A DNA stretch of 37,493 nt, taken from NCBI RefSeq assembly GCF_900163565.1, contig NZ_FUHU01000014.1, positions 1 through 37,493 on the forward strand. The letters are read 5' to 3'. This DNA comes from Agrococcus casei LMG 22410. GTDB lineage: Bacteria > Actinomycetota > Actinomycetes > Actinomycetales > Microbacteriaceae. Shown piece after piece: positions 23,823-31,844 of this stretch. The notes under the pieces are model-generated. The model was not told the DNA's origin. It searched no databases and was given only the letters and a program-made list of their open reading frames with translations. The translations under genes and the position numbers were made by a program. Every line of letters begins with the position of its first letter. Positions within the stretch are counted from its first letter, which is position 1.

Positions 23823-24194
23823 TCAGGAGGCCCGGATTTCGTGACTCACAGCGTTGAGATACTCGTCGATGGCCCGGTGATTCTTCGTGAGGCACACGAT
23901 CTTCTCTGCCATCCGGTCGCGTTCGTGTTCGAGCGTCGCGATCATGTCTGGAGTGACGTAGGGCATATGTATCGCCCGCGGACCGTCCAGGCAGGGAAGG
24001 ATCTGTTTGATGATCCGGGTCGGCAGGCCGACATCGAGCAAGCCCCGGACTTGCCGCACCCGATCGACAACATAGTCCTCGTAGTCCCGGTATCCGTTGG
24101 GGAGCCGTTCGGACTCGATCAGTTCCTGCTCCTCGTAGTACCGGAGCATCCGCACCGGCGTGTCCGTGCGCTGGGAAAGCTCCCCGATCTTCAT
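23823..24194 (-). CDS. MerR-family transcriptional regulator
   Basis: This 123-residue protein has the MerR HTH at the N-terminus (KIGELSQRTDTPVRMLRYYEE then LIESERLPNGYRDY) and a long dimerisation helix (IATLEHERDRMAEKIVCL). There is no Cys-rich metal site, so an organic effector is likely. ATG 24194 is 8 bases after AAGGAGG and is preferred to the GTG at 24200. A palindrome upstream (24243-24252) may be its operator. Confidence 0.9.
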   Translation of the reverse strand: MKIGELSQRTDTPVRMLRYYEEQELIESERLPNGYRDYEDYVVDRVRQVRGLLDVGLPTRIIKQILPCLDGPRAIHMPYVTPDMIATLEHERDRMAEKIVCLTKNHRAIDEYLNAVSHEIRAS

Positions 24195-24233
24195 CCCCAC
24201 ACCCTCCTTGCCCGGCCCGTGACGCCGCCGGAG

Positions 24234-24252
24234 TTGACTCTCACATTAATGT
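24234..24252 (-). promoter_or_regulatory. Possible MerR operator/promoter region
   Basis: TTGACT followed by TCACATTAATGTCAC, with the perfect palindrome ACATTAATGT at 24243-24252, lies about 40 bases upstream of the MerR start. MerR proteins bind dyads in their own promoter spacers, so autoregulation is plausible. The promoter hexamers are not well defined. Confidence 0.3.
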
Positions 24253-24411
24253 CACACATCGATGATAAGGGTACGGCACGAACGAACACGCTGCTATCAA
24301 TGGGTCTGCTGCGTGGATGGATTGCGCTCCTTCGCTTCTCTGGGACAGTAGATACGCCAGCGCTACAGTGGATCAAGGTGGCAGGGAACACGGGCGGGGG
24401 GCGTGGAAGGC

Positions 24412-25023
24412 ATGACCAAACGGCAACGCTCCTTGGGTCGCCCCAGAGTGACCGACAGAGCATCGATTCTGAAGGCCGTCATCGCTGACGGGCTCGATCG
24501 CTTCACGGTGACGAGCGTTGCTCAGCGACTTGGCATCACTCATGGAACCATCTATCGCTACTTCGGCTCACGAGAAGAGCTTGTGGTATCCGCTGTGAAT
24601 GCTGTTGTCGCTGGACGGAGTTGGTCTACAAAGAATGATTCCTGGCGGCAGATGCTCGGCTCCTTTGCGCATGAACTTTGGCGCACATGCGACTCTGCCC
24701 CTGGGTTCGCAAGAAGCGTGCTCGAGCTTCCGGAAACTCCCGAAGGAATAACCGCAGTCATCTCTGAGTACGTTCGAAGTTTGACGCTCCAAGGATTTAC
24801 GACTGCTCAAGCACAAGTGATCATCGATCTTGTTGGAGAGCAGGTACTGCTGACCGCTTCCATGTTGATCCGGCGAGACGGCAAACAGATAGTCGTCCCC
24901 GTGATCGACGATGAGGCCAGCATGACAGGCGTGGAGCTTGACTGGGCGCGCGGGATCGGATGGCTCGACCGGAAGCTCGCACTCGTGTTCGACGGGGCTG
25001 AGCATCAGCTGAACCTGCCCTGA
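24412..25023 (+). CDS. TetR-family transcriptional regulator
   Basis: This protein of about 203 residues has the TetR HTH near the N-terminus (ILKAVIADGLDRFTVTSVAQ then RLGITHGTIYRYFGSREELV) and a TetR_C-like ligand domain without recognisable effector residues. The start may be ATG 24412 or GTG 24403; the region is G-rich and does not decide. It lies 159 bases upstream of the iron operon on the same strand, but the iron operon has its own DtxR-type box, so a role there is only possible. Base composition is somewhat lower in GC than the copper genes. Confidence 0.88.
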   Translation: MTKRQRSLGRPRVTDRASILKAVIADGLDRFTVTSVAQRLGITHGTIYRYFGSREELVVSAVNAVVAGRSWSTKNDSWRQMLGSFAHELWRTCDSAPGFARSVLELPETPEGITAVISEYVRSLTLQGFTTAQAQVIIDLVGEQVLLTASMLIRRDGKQIVVPVIDDEASMTGVELDWARGIGWLDRKLALVFDGAEHQLNLP

Positions 25024-25096
25024 TCAGCCCGACCGCTGACTCGCCTTTTGACGCTGAGCCAGATTTCTCCACGCGGTACTTTCTGACAGACTGTTA

Positions 25097-25123
25097 TATA
25101 GTGCTTAGGTAAGCCTAAGTAAC
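25097..25123 (+). promoter_or_regulatory. DtxR/IdeR-type iron box and -10 element of the iron operon
   Basis: TATAGT at 25097-25102 fits a -10 element. TTAGGTAAGCCTAAGTAAC at 25105-25123 matches the DtxR/IdeR 19-base consensus at about 13 positions and has the perfect arms CTTAGG and CCTAAG (25104-25109 and 25114-25119). Fe(II)-loaded DtxR/IdeR bound at the transcription start would repress the operon in iron-replete cells. Confidence 0.75.
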
Positions 25124-25182
25124 ATCCGACCCCCGGTGGATGCTTGAGGGTCTGTCAACCCGTCAATCTGGAAGGAACGTCA

Positions 25183-26208
25183 TTGCGTATCTCACGAGTA
25201 GTCGGCCTCACCGCCGCCCTAGCCCTGGTAGCTGGAACCGTCGCCTGTTCGACGCCATCGTCCGACTCATCAGGAACAGCCGATGACAGCGAGGCATTCG
25301 CGACCATCGAGCATGCGTATGGCACGACGATCATCCCCGAGAAGCCGGAGCGAGTCGCGTCGGTCGCGTGGATGAATCATGAGGTCCCGCTCGCATTCGG
25401 CATCGTCCCCGTCGGCATGGCGAAGATGACCTCGGGCGACGAAGACGGCGACGGCATGTTCCCGTGGGTCACCGAGAAGCTCGAGGAACTCGGGGCCGAG
25501 ACCCCCGTACTGTTCGACGAGACCGACGGAATTGATTTTGAGGCCGTGGCTGGCACCAACCCAGATGTGATCCTTGCCGCCTACTCCGGGATCACTGAAG
25601 AGGAGTACGAAACACTCTCGAAAATCGCTCCCGTTGTCGCGTTCCCCGGGCTCCCGTATGCCACGACGATGAATGAGACCATCGAGCTGAACGCCAAGGC
25701 ACTGGGACTCGAAGATGAAGGTCAGGAGCTCATCGATGACCTCCAGACCCACAGTGAGGAAGCCCTCGCCGAGCTGCCTGCTCTGCAAGATCAGCGTGTG
25801 CTTTTTGCTGCTGCAGACCCGAGCGATTTCTCGAAGCTGTCCGTCTTTACGCTGCCCGACAGCCGCCCTGGGTTCCTGCTCGACCTTGGTCTGCCGCAAC
25901 CGGCGATCATGGACGAACTCGCTGAGGAGAACGTCACATTCTTCAGCGAGGTGAGCGCCGAACAAGCTGAACGCTTTGACGATGTCGACGTGTTCGCCAT
26001 GTACGGAACTCCTGATGGCTCCTTGCTGAAGTCGCTGCAGGCTGATCCGATCCTCTCGAAAGTTCCCGCGATCGCTGCCGGACGGCTCGCGATCCTGGAA
26101 CAGGACACCGCAGTCGCGATGCTCGCGAACCCCAGTCCTCTCGGTGTTCCGTGGGGCATCGACCAGTATCTATCGATCCTCGCCGAAGCTGCAGCCATCG
26201 GCCGATAA
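25183..26208 (+). CDS. Iron-siderophore ABC importer substrate-binding lipoprotein
   Basis: This 341-residue exported lipoprotein has a signal peptide with lipobox VAGTVACST and a FecB-type type III binding fold (GTTIIPEKPERVASVAWMNHE, TNPDVILAAYSGITEEEYE, LSKIAPVVAFPGLPY). The C-terminal part ends in the usual long helix after NPSPLGVPWGIDQYL. The start is TTG at 25183, with GGAAGG 7 bases upstream; it fits the signal peptide better than the upstream ATG at 25144. It is the first gene of the DtxR-controlled operon and probably captures a ferric siderophore. Confidence 0.93.
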   Translation: MRISRVVGLTAALALVAGTVACSTPSSDSSGTADDSEAFATIEHAYGTTIIPEKPERVASVAWMNHEVPLAFGIVPVGMAKMTSGDEDGDGMFPWVTEKLEELGAETPVLFDETDGIDFEAVAGTNPDVILAAYSGITEEEYETLSKIAPVVAFPGLPYATTMNETIELNAKALGLEDEGQELIDDLQTHSEEALAELPALQDQRVLFAAADPSDFSKLSVFTLPDSRPGFLLDLGLPQPAIMDELAEENVTFFSEVSAEQAERFDDVDVFAMYGTPDGSLLKSLQADPILSKVPAIAAGRLAILEQDTAVAMLANPSPLGVPWGIDQYLSILAEAAAIGR

Positions 26209-26215
26209 CCATCGA

Positions 26216-27256
26216 ATGACCACGTTGGCATCAACCGCGCCGAGCGCCGCCTTGCTGCGGCGCTCGGCGTTTCGACGAACTCTCATCCTTCTCCTGTTTC
26301 TCGTTGCACTCATCGTGCTCGGAGGACTATCGCTAGTGGCTGGAATCGCGGATGTGTCTCTCGATAACTTGCGGACTGCGCTCAGCGGTCAATCGGAGAC
26401 CGTTGCCGATGCGACGGTAGAGAAGAGGATTCTGCGAACCTTGCTCGGTGCGCTCGTAGGTGCCGCACTCGCTCTTTCGGGCACAGCGATGCAGGCGGTG
26501 ACTCGCAACCCGATTGCTGATCCGGGGATCCTCGGTGTGACCGGTGGAGCAGCCTTGGCTGTGGTGACGGGTATCGCTTTCTTCGGGCTGAGCAGCCAAC
26601 TTGGCTATATCGCTTTCGCGACGATCGGTGCCTCCCTTGCAGCGATCTTCGTCTACTCGATCAGTTCCCTCGGGCGCACCGGTCCCACTCCCATCAAACT
26701 CGCCCTCGCAGGTGCCGCGAGCTCCGCTGCCTTCGTCTCGCTTTCAACCGCAATACTGCTTCCGCGCACTGACTTGATGCGGAACTTCGAGTTCTGGCGC
26801 GTCGGCGGAGTTGGCGGTGCAACCTGGCACGGGCTCGCCATCGGCGCTCCCGTGATCCTGATCGGCGTCGTGATGCTGTTCACCCTGGTGCGAGGCATGA
26901 ACGCGCTCGCACTCGGGGATGAGCTCGCCGTCGGACTCGGAGAACACGTGGGACGCACCCGCCTCGGCATAGCGGCCGGAGCTGTCATCCTCGCGGCAGC
27001 AGCAACAGCGCTCGCCGGCCCCATCGGGTTCGTCGGCCTCGTCGTGCCACACCTGTGCAGAATGATCAGCGGACCAGACCACCGGTGGCTGCTCCCGTTC
27101 GCGGCAGTATCCGGCGCGAACCTCCTGGTCTTAGCTGACATCATCGGTCGCGTCATCGCACAGCCTCAGGAAATCGAGGTCGGAATCGTCACCGCCATCA
27201 TCGGCGCACCCTTCTTTATATGGATCGTGCGCAGGCAGAAGGTGCGCGGACTATGA
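26216..27256 (+). CDS. FecCD-type siderophore ABC permease, first subunit
   Basis: This 346-residue permease has about ten helices, with landmarks RTLLGALVGAALALSGTAMQ, VTRNPIADPGILGVTGG, LAGPIGFVGLVVPHLCRMI and GPDHRWLLPFAAVSG. It probably pairs with the next permease to form the channel. ATG 26216 lies 7 bases after the binding-protein stop; a longer in-frame reading starts inside that gene. Confidence 0.93.
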   Translation: MTTLASTAPSAALLRRSAFRRTLILLLFLVALIVLGGLSLVAGIADVSLDNLRTALSGQSETVADATVEKRILRTLLGALVGAALALSGTAMQAVTRNPIADPGILGVTGGAALAVVTGIAFFGLSSQLGYIAFATIGASLAAIFVYSISSLGRTGPTPIKLALAGAASSAAFVSLSTAILLPRTDLMRNFEFWRVGGVGGATWHGLAIGAPVILIGVVMLFTLVRGMNALALGDELAVGLGEHVGRTRLGIAAGAVILAAAATALAGPIGFVGLVVPHLCRMISGPDHRWLLPFAAVSGANLLVLADIIGRVIAQPQEIEVGIVTAIIGAPFFIWIVRRQKVRGL

Positions 27257-28293
27257 GCGCGTTGCAGGGAACCGCGGCAGCAATTCGTAGCGGGCGACAA
27301 CGGAAACTGCTTCGCAGCGGGGTCACTGTGGCAATCATGCTGCTCGCGCTGATCACAATTGCCGCCGTCTCGCTCATGCTCGGACGGACAAGCTACAGCC
27401 CCGGCGAGGTGCTTGCCGTGATCTTCGGCGAAACGGTACCGGGCGCATCGTTCACGGTGGGCGAGCTTCGCCTCCCTCGCGTGCTCACCGGCTTACTTGC
27501 CGGTTTCGCGTTCGGGGCCGCGGGCTCCACCTTCCAGACCATGCTTCGAAACCCGCTCGCGTCCCCGGACATCATCGGTGTGAGCGCCGGGGCCGGTGCT
27601 TTCGCCGTTACGGGCATCATCATGCTGTCGATGACGGAAACTGCGGTATCGTTCTTCGCCCTCGGCGGAGCGCTCGTCACCGCCGTCTCCATCTATCTGC
27701 TCTCCAATCGACGTGGGTTCACCGGAGCCCGGTTCATTCTGATCGGCATCGGCGTCGCCGCGATGATGCAGAGCATCATCTCGTATGTCCTCACCAGTGC
27801 ACCGAGTTGGCAGATCCACACCGCTATGCAGTGGCTTTCGGGAAGTCTCAACGGTGCATCATGGGAGAAGCTCGGCCCGTTGACCGCAGCGTTCGCTGTC
27901 TGCGTGCCGATACTGCTGCTCTGCGCGCGAAGTCTAGAAATGCTGCGCATCGGCGATGAGACAGCGACAGGTCTCGGTGTGCAGGTGCGCCCGGTACGGA
28001 TACTGCTGATCGTGTCCGCAGTCACGCTGCTGGCATTTGCGACGGCCGCCACCGGCCCCATCGCTTTCGTCGCATTCATGGCAGGACCGATCGCAGCGAG
28101 GATCATGCCACCAGGGGCGTCACTCGTGATCCCCGCTGGATTCGTAGGGGCGCTGCTCGTGCTCGTCTCGGACTTCGCAGGGCAGTACCTCTTCGGAGAA
28201 CGCTATCCGGTCGGGGTCATCACCGGCGTCCTGGGTGCGCCCTACCTCATCCTTCTCCTCATCCGCATCAACCGAGCAGGAACCACCGTATGA
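27253..28293 (+). CDS. FecCD-type siderophore ABC permease, second subunit
   Basis: This 346-residue permease has about ten helices; typical stretches are LRLPRVLTGLLAGFAFGAAG, TMLRNPLASPDIIGVSAG and TGPIAFVAFMAGPIAARIM. ATG 27253 overlaps the stop of the first permease by 4 bases. It completes a heterodimeric channel with the gene before it. Confidence 0.93.
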   Translation: MSALQGTAAAIRSGRQRKLLRSGVTVAIMLLALITIAAVSLMLGRTSYSPGEVLAVIFGETVPGASFTVGELRLPRVLTGLLAGFAFGAAGSTFQTMLRNPLASPDIIGVSAGAGAFAVTGIIMLSMTETAVSFFALGGALVTAVSIYLLSNRRGFTGARFILIGIGVAAMMQSIISYVLTSAPSWQIHTAMQWLSGSLNGASWEKLGPLTAAFAVCVPILLLCARSLEMLRIGDETATGLGVQVRPVRILLIVSAVTLLAFATAATGPIAFVAFMAGPIAARIMPPGASLVIPAGFVGALLVLVSDFAGQYLFGERYPVGVITGVLGAPYLILLLIRINRAGTTV

Positions 28294-29090
28294 CCTCCAA
28301 GCACCACCTCGAGGCTGCAGGAATCAGCCTCTCCTACGGCTCCAACACCGTCGTGGAGCACCTTGACCTCGGCATAGAGCCGGGGCGAATCACCTCGATC
28401 GTCGGGGCGAACGGATGTGGCAAATCCACACTGCTCAAGGCTTTCGCGCGCCTGCTCACACCCCGTGAGGGATCGGTACTGCTCGACGGGAAAGCGCTAC
28501 AGCAACGACCATCAAGAGTCCTCGCAAGAGTCTTGGGCCTGCTGCCGCAGAGTCCCATCGCGCCCGAGGGCATTACTGTCGCAGATCTCGTGGGGCGAGG
28601 ACGCCACCCTCACCAAGGAGCGTTCAACCGGTGGAGTGCCCAGGACTACCAAGCAGTGGCGAACGCGTTGGAAACCACCGGCACTGCAGGACTTGCTGAT
28701 CGATCAGTGGACGAACTGTCGGGAGGTCAGCGGCAACGCGTCTGGATCGCCATGGCCCTTGCCCAAGAAACAGACATTCTGCTGCTCGACGAACCGACTA
28801 CCTATCTTGACCTCACGCATCAGATAGAGGTTCTCGATCTTCTCACCGACCTCAACCGAACCCAGGGCACCACCATTGTGATGGTGCTTCACGACCTCGC
28901 CCTAGCCGCCAGATACTCGGATGTGCTCGTTGCACTGAAAAACGGGGACGTGCTCGCCACGGGTACACCACGCGAAGTACTCACACCCGAACTCATCCGT
29001 GAGGTATTCGCCTTGGACTGCGAGGTCATGGAAGACCCAATCTCCGGCGCACCACTCATCTTGCCGAAAGGAAAACACCATGTCCGCTGA
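28290..29090 (+). CDS. Siderophore ABC importer ATPase (FepC type)
   Basis: This 266-residue ATPase has Walker A GANGCGKST, Q-loop LLPQSPIAPEGITV, signature LSGGQRQR, Walker B ILLLDEPTTYLD and switch His in VLHDLALAARY, all intact. FepC-like features include GRGRHPHQGAF and TPREVLTPELI. ATG 28290 overlaps the upstream permease stop, and the gene overlaps the next by 11 bases. Confidence 0.93.
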   Translation: MTSKHHLEAAGISLSYGSNTVVEHLDLGIEPGRITSIVGANGCGKSTLLKAFARLLTPREGSVLLDGKALQQRPSRVLARVLGLLPQSPIAPEGITVADLVGRGRHPHQGAFNRWSAQDYQAVANALETTGTAGLADRSVDELSGGQRQRVWIAMALAQETDILLLDEPTTYLDLTHQIEVLDLLTDLNRTQGTTIVMVLHDLALAARYSDVLVALKNGDVLATGTPREVLTPELIREVFALDCEVMEDPISGAPLILPKGKHHVR

Positions 29091-30060
29091 TGCGTTCTCG
29101 GAACAGGGGGCCAGCCTCGCACCGCCCACGGAGGCCGAAGAGGGGCCACTGGTAGTCGCACGAAGCCAGGTATCGCGAATCGAGCAGCTCTCACCGCATT
29201 TCGTTCGCGTGCAGTTCGAAGCGCCAGAGTTTTCCCGCATGGGCAATCCGGGAGAGAACTTCGATCAACGCGTGAAGGTCATCTTCCCTCCGGAGAATGG
29301 AGAGCTGCCCGATCTTTCTCATGCTGGAGCCGCCTGGTATCGGGTATGGCTCGAGACACCTGAGCCCGCCCGCGGTGCAATGCGCAGTTACACGATCCGG
29401 AGCCTTCACGAGAGCGGCGAAAGCACCAGCATCATTATCGATTTCGTGGTACACGAACCCAATTCTGAGGCGGGTCCGGCAACACGATGGGCGATGCGAG
29501 CTGCGCCGGGCGATGAGCTTCTCATCATCGGTCCACGTCGTGGCCTGCGCGACGGAGGAGGGGTCGAGTATGCGCCGGGTAACGCACGCTCCGTGATCCT
29601 CGCGGGTGACGAAACGGCCGCGCCCGCGATCTCGAGCATCCTCGAAAGCGTGGATCCGACCACGCACGGGGTTGCGTTCCTTGAGGTCCCCACCATCACC
29701 GACGCGATCCCTATCGATCCACCGCCTGGATGGGAGATTCACGTGCTTCCGCGGGAGAACGCCGCGCACGGGAGCCGGCTCATAGCGACCGTCCTCGATT
29801 ATCTCGGCACACCCCACACCAGTGTTCGCATCGACGATGCTGAGACCACTGATCCTCTCTGGGAAACAGCCACGTTCTCCTCCCTCGGCGAGCCGGTCGC
29901 GGCCGGTGTATCCACCCGTAGCGCACGGTGGTTCTGGATCGCCGGAGAAAGCGGCATGGTGACGACTCTCCGCCGGCACCTCGTCCGGGACCTTGGGGTC
30001 GACCGCTGCGATGTCGCTTTCATGGGCTACTGGCGTCGAGGGCTGGCGATGCGCGGATGA
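29080..30060 (+). CDS. Siderophore-interacting protein (FAD-dependent ferric-siderophore reductase)
   Basis: This 326-residue cytoplasmic flavoprotein of the SIP/ViuB family reduces Fe(III)-siderophores so that Fe(II) is released. The FAD-binding motif RSYTIR is at 102-107, and the FAD domain spans about 25-155. The NAD(P)H domain has VILAGDETAAPAISSILES (about 195-215) and the C-terminal WFWIAGESGMVTTLRRHLV plus GYWRRGLA typical of SIP proteins. ATG 29080 is preceded by GGAAAACACC, a weak ribosome-binding site, but the gene is coupled to the ATPase by overlap. It corresponds to the fused SIP domain of mycobacterial IrtA, here encoded separately. Confidence 0.93.
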   Translation: MSADAFSEQGASLAPPTEAEEGPLVVARSQVSRIEQLSPHFVRVQFEAPEFSRMGNPGENFDQRVKVIFPPENGELPDLSHAGAAWYRVWLETPEPARGAMRSYTIRSLHESGESTSIIIDFVVHEPNSEAGPATRWAMRAAPGDELLIIGPRRGLRDGGGVEYAPGNARSVILAGDETAAPAISSILESVDPTTHGVAFLEVPTITDAIPIDPPPGWEIHVLPRENAAHGSRLIATVLDYLGTPHTSVRIDDAETTDPLWETATFSSLGEPVAAGVSTRSARWFWIAGESGMVTTLRRHLVRDLGVDRCDVAFMGYWRRGLAMRG

Positions 30061-31844
30061 GCAGCCGTAACCCCAGCACGTTCTGGAACCTCACCCGGCC
30101 GGCACACCGCCAACTCGCGCTGTCAGGCCTCTACGCGGCACTCGCATCGGCGCTCTCGCTCATCCCGATTGTGCTGATCATCGAGCTCGCCCGCGTCATG
30201 CAGGTCGTGTTCACAGGGGGCAAACTGCAAATATCACTCGTCTGGCTGCTACTCGTGCTTCTGATCGTCTCTGCCATAGTTCAGGCACTCTGCATGGGGC
30301 GAAGCTATCGCGTAAGCCACACAGCGGATGGGGTATTAGCGGAGAACCTCCGCCAGCGGCAGATCACCAAGCTTCTGCGGTTACCCCTGTCCTGGTTCAC
30401 CTCACACTCTTCCGGCCGGGTGAAGAAGTTCATACAGGATGACGTGTCGAGTATTCACGCGCTGGTTGCACATGCTGTGCCGGATGGAACATCTGGGATC
30501 ATCGTTCCGATCCTGAGCCTCGCCTACCTTTTTGTGACAGATTGGCGAGTCGGCTTGGCAGCGCTCGTTCCGCTGCTTCTCACCTTGGCAACGTTGCCCT
30601 TCATGATGCGCGACCACGCGGAGCAGTCCGCGCGATACGCAGAAAGCCTCAAGAATCTCAACAGCTCGGTTGTGGAGCTGGTCCGCGGCATCGGCGTCGT
30701 CAAGGTCTTCCAGGCAGATGGCAAGAACCAGGGCACCTTCATGGAGCACTCCCGCGAGTTCGGCACCTTCTATCTGTCGTGGGTGCGTGCCACAGTGCAC
30801 CCGTCAGCGTTGATCCAGATATTCTCGTCACCGCTGTTTGGCCTGATGATCGTCGCCCTCGCTGGCCAGTGGCTCATAGCTGAACACGAAGCCGACCCGT
30901 TCGCCGTTCTTGCTGGACTTCTCCTGGTCAGCAATATTGCGAGTCCCGTGATGCAACTCGCCCGAATGGGCATCATGTTCAAAGAAGCGTACGAGGCTGC
31001 AAAAGAGCTTACGGCCTTCTTCGACATCGAGGAGCCAGAAGACGCAGACGGGTCAGCCCGCGTGGAAGACAATAGTGTGAGCCTCGACTCAGTGAGCTTC
31101 TCCTACGTTGCGGGAACACCGGTGCTCAGTGACATCAATGCTCGTCTTTCACCAGGTTCAGTCACTGCCCTTGTCGGCCCCTCCGGCTCGGGTAAATCAA
31201 CGCTGGCGCACATGATTCCTCGTTTGCTCGACCCGACTCGTGGCACCGTGCAAGTCGGAAATATGGACGCGACCGAGCTCTCAGCAACACAGCTCTACGA
31301 GCACGTGAGTTTCGTCTTCCAAGACGCCTACCTGATGAGACTTAGCGTGCGAGACAACATCCGACTCTCACACCCCGACGCAACCGACGAACAAGTCGTG
31401 TTCGCGGCAGAAGCAGCACAGATCCACGAGCGAATCCTCTCTCTGCCTCGGGGATACGGCTCCGTGATCGGTGAAGACGCCAGCCTCTCTGGCGGAGAAC
31501 AGCAGCGCATAGCGATCGCACGAGTGATTCTGCAGGACACGCCGATTGTTGTTCTCGACGAAGCGACTGCTTTCGCAGACCCCGACTCCGAGGTGGCGAT
31601 ACAGCAGGCCATCTCTCGTCTGGTCGCCGGGCGAACCCTCATCGTGATCGCTCACCGCCTGCATACGATCGTGGGCGTCGACAACATCCTGGTGGTCGAG
31701 AACGGCCGCATTCGTGAGAGCGGTAGCCACTCAACGCTCCTCGCAGCCGATGGCGCTTACGCGGACATGTGGCGTCAATATGAGCAGCATCAGTACCGCC
31801 GTGTACTTGAAATCAACGGCACCGAAGGCGAGGAGAAAGAATGA
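30057..31844 (+). CDS. ABC half-transporter, IrtA/YbtP-like (exporter fold)
   Basis: This 595-residue protein has an N-terminal six-helix type I exporter membrane domain (about 15-320) and an ATPase domain with Walker A GPSGSGKST near 374-382, Q-loop VFQDAYLM, signature LSGGEQQR and Walker B VVLDEATAF. The D-loop reads ADPDSE instead of the usual LD; I recall this in the YbtP/IrtA group. It probably forms a heterodimer with the next gene. IrtAB and YbtPQ have an exporter fold but import ferric siderophores; that direction is inferred here from the neighbouring SIP and iron box. It overlaps both neighbours by 4 bases. No SIP domain is fused at its N-terminus. Confidence 0.9.
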   Translation: MSSRNPSTFWNLTRPAHRQLALSGLYAALASALSLIPIVLIIELARVMQVVFTGGKLQISLVWLLLVLLIVSAIVQALCMGRSYRVSHTADGVLAENLRQRQITKLLRLPLSWFTSHSSGRVKKFIQDDVSSIHALVAHAVPDGTSGIIVPILSLAYLFVTDWRVGLAALVPLLLTLATLPFMMRDHAEQSARYAESLKNLNSSVVELVRGIGVVKVFQADGKNQGTFMEHSREFGTFYLSWVRATVHPSALIQIFSSPLFGLMIVALAGQWLIAEHEADPFAVLAGLLLVSNIASPVMQLARMGIMFKEAYEAAKELTAFFDIEEPEDADGSARVEDNSVSLDSVSFSYVAGTPVLSDINARLSPGSVTALVGPSGSGKSTLAHMIPRLLDPTRGTVQVGNMDATELSATQLYEHVSFVFQDAYLMRLSVRDNIRLSHPDATDEQVVFAAEAAQIHERILSLPRGYGSVIGEDASLSGGEQQRIAIARVILQDTPIVVLDEATAFADPDSEVAIQQAISRLVAGRTLIVIAHRLHTIVGVDNILVVENGRIRESGSHSTLLAADGAYADMWRQYEQHQYRRVLEINGTEGEEKE

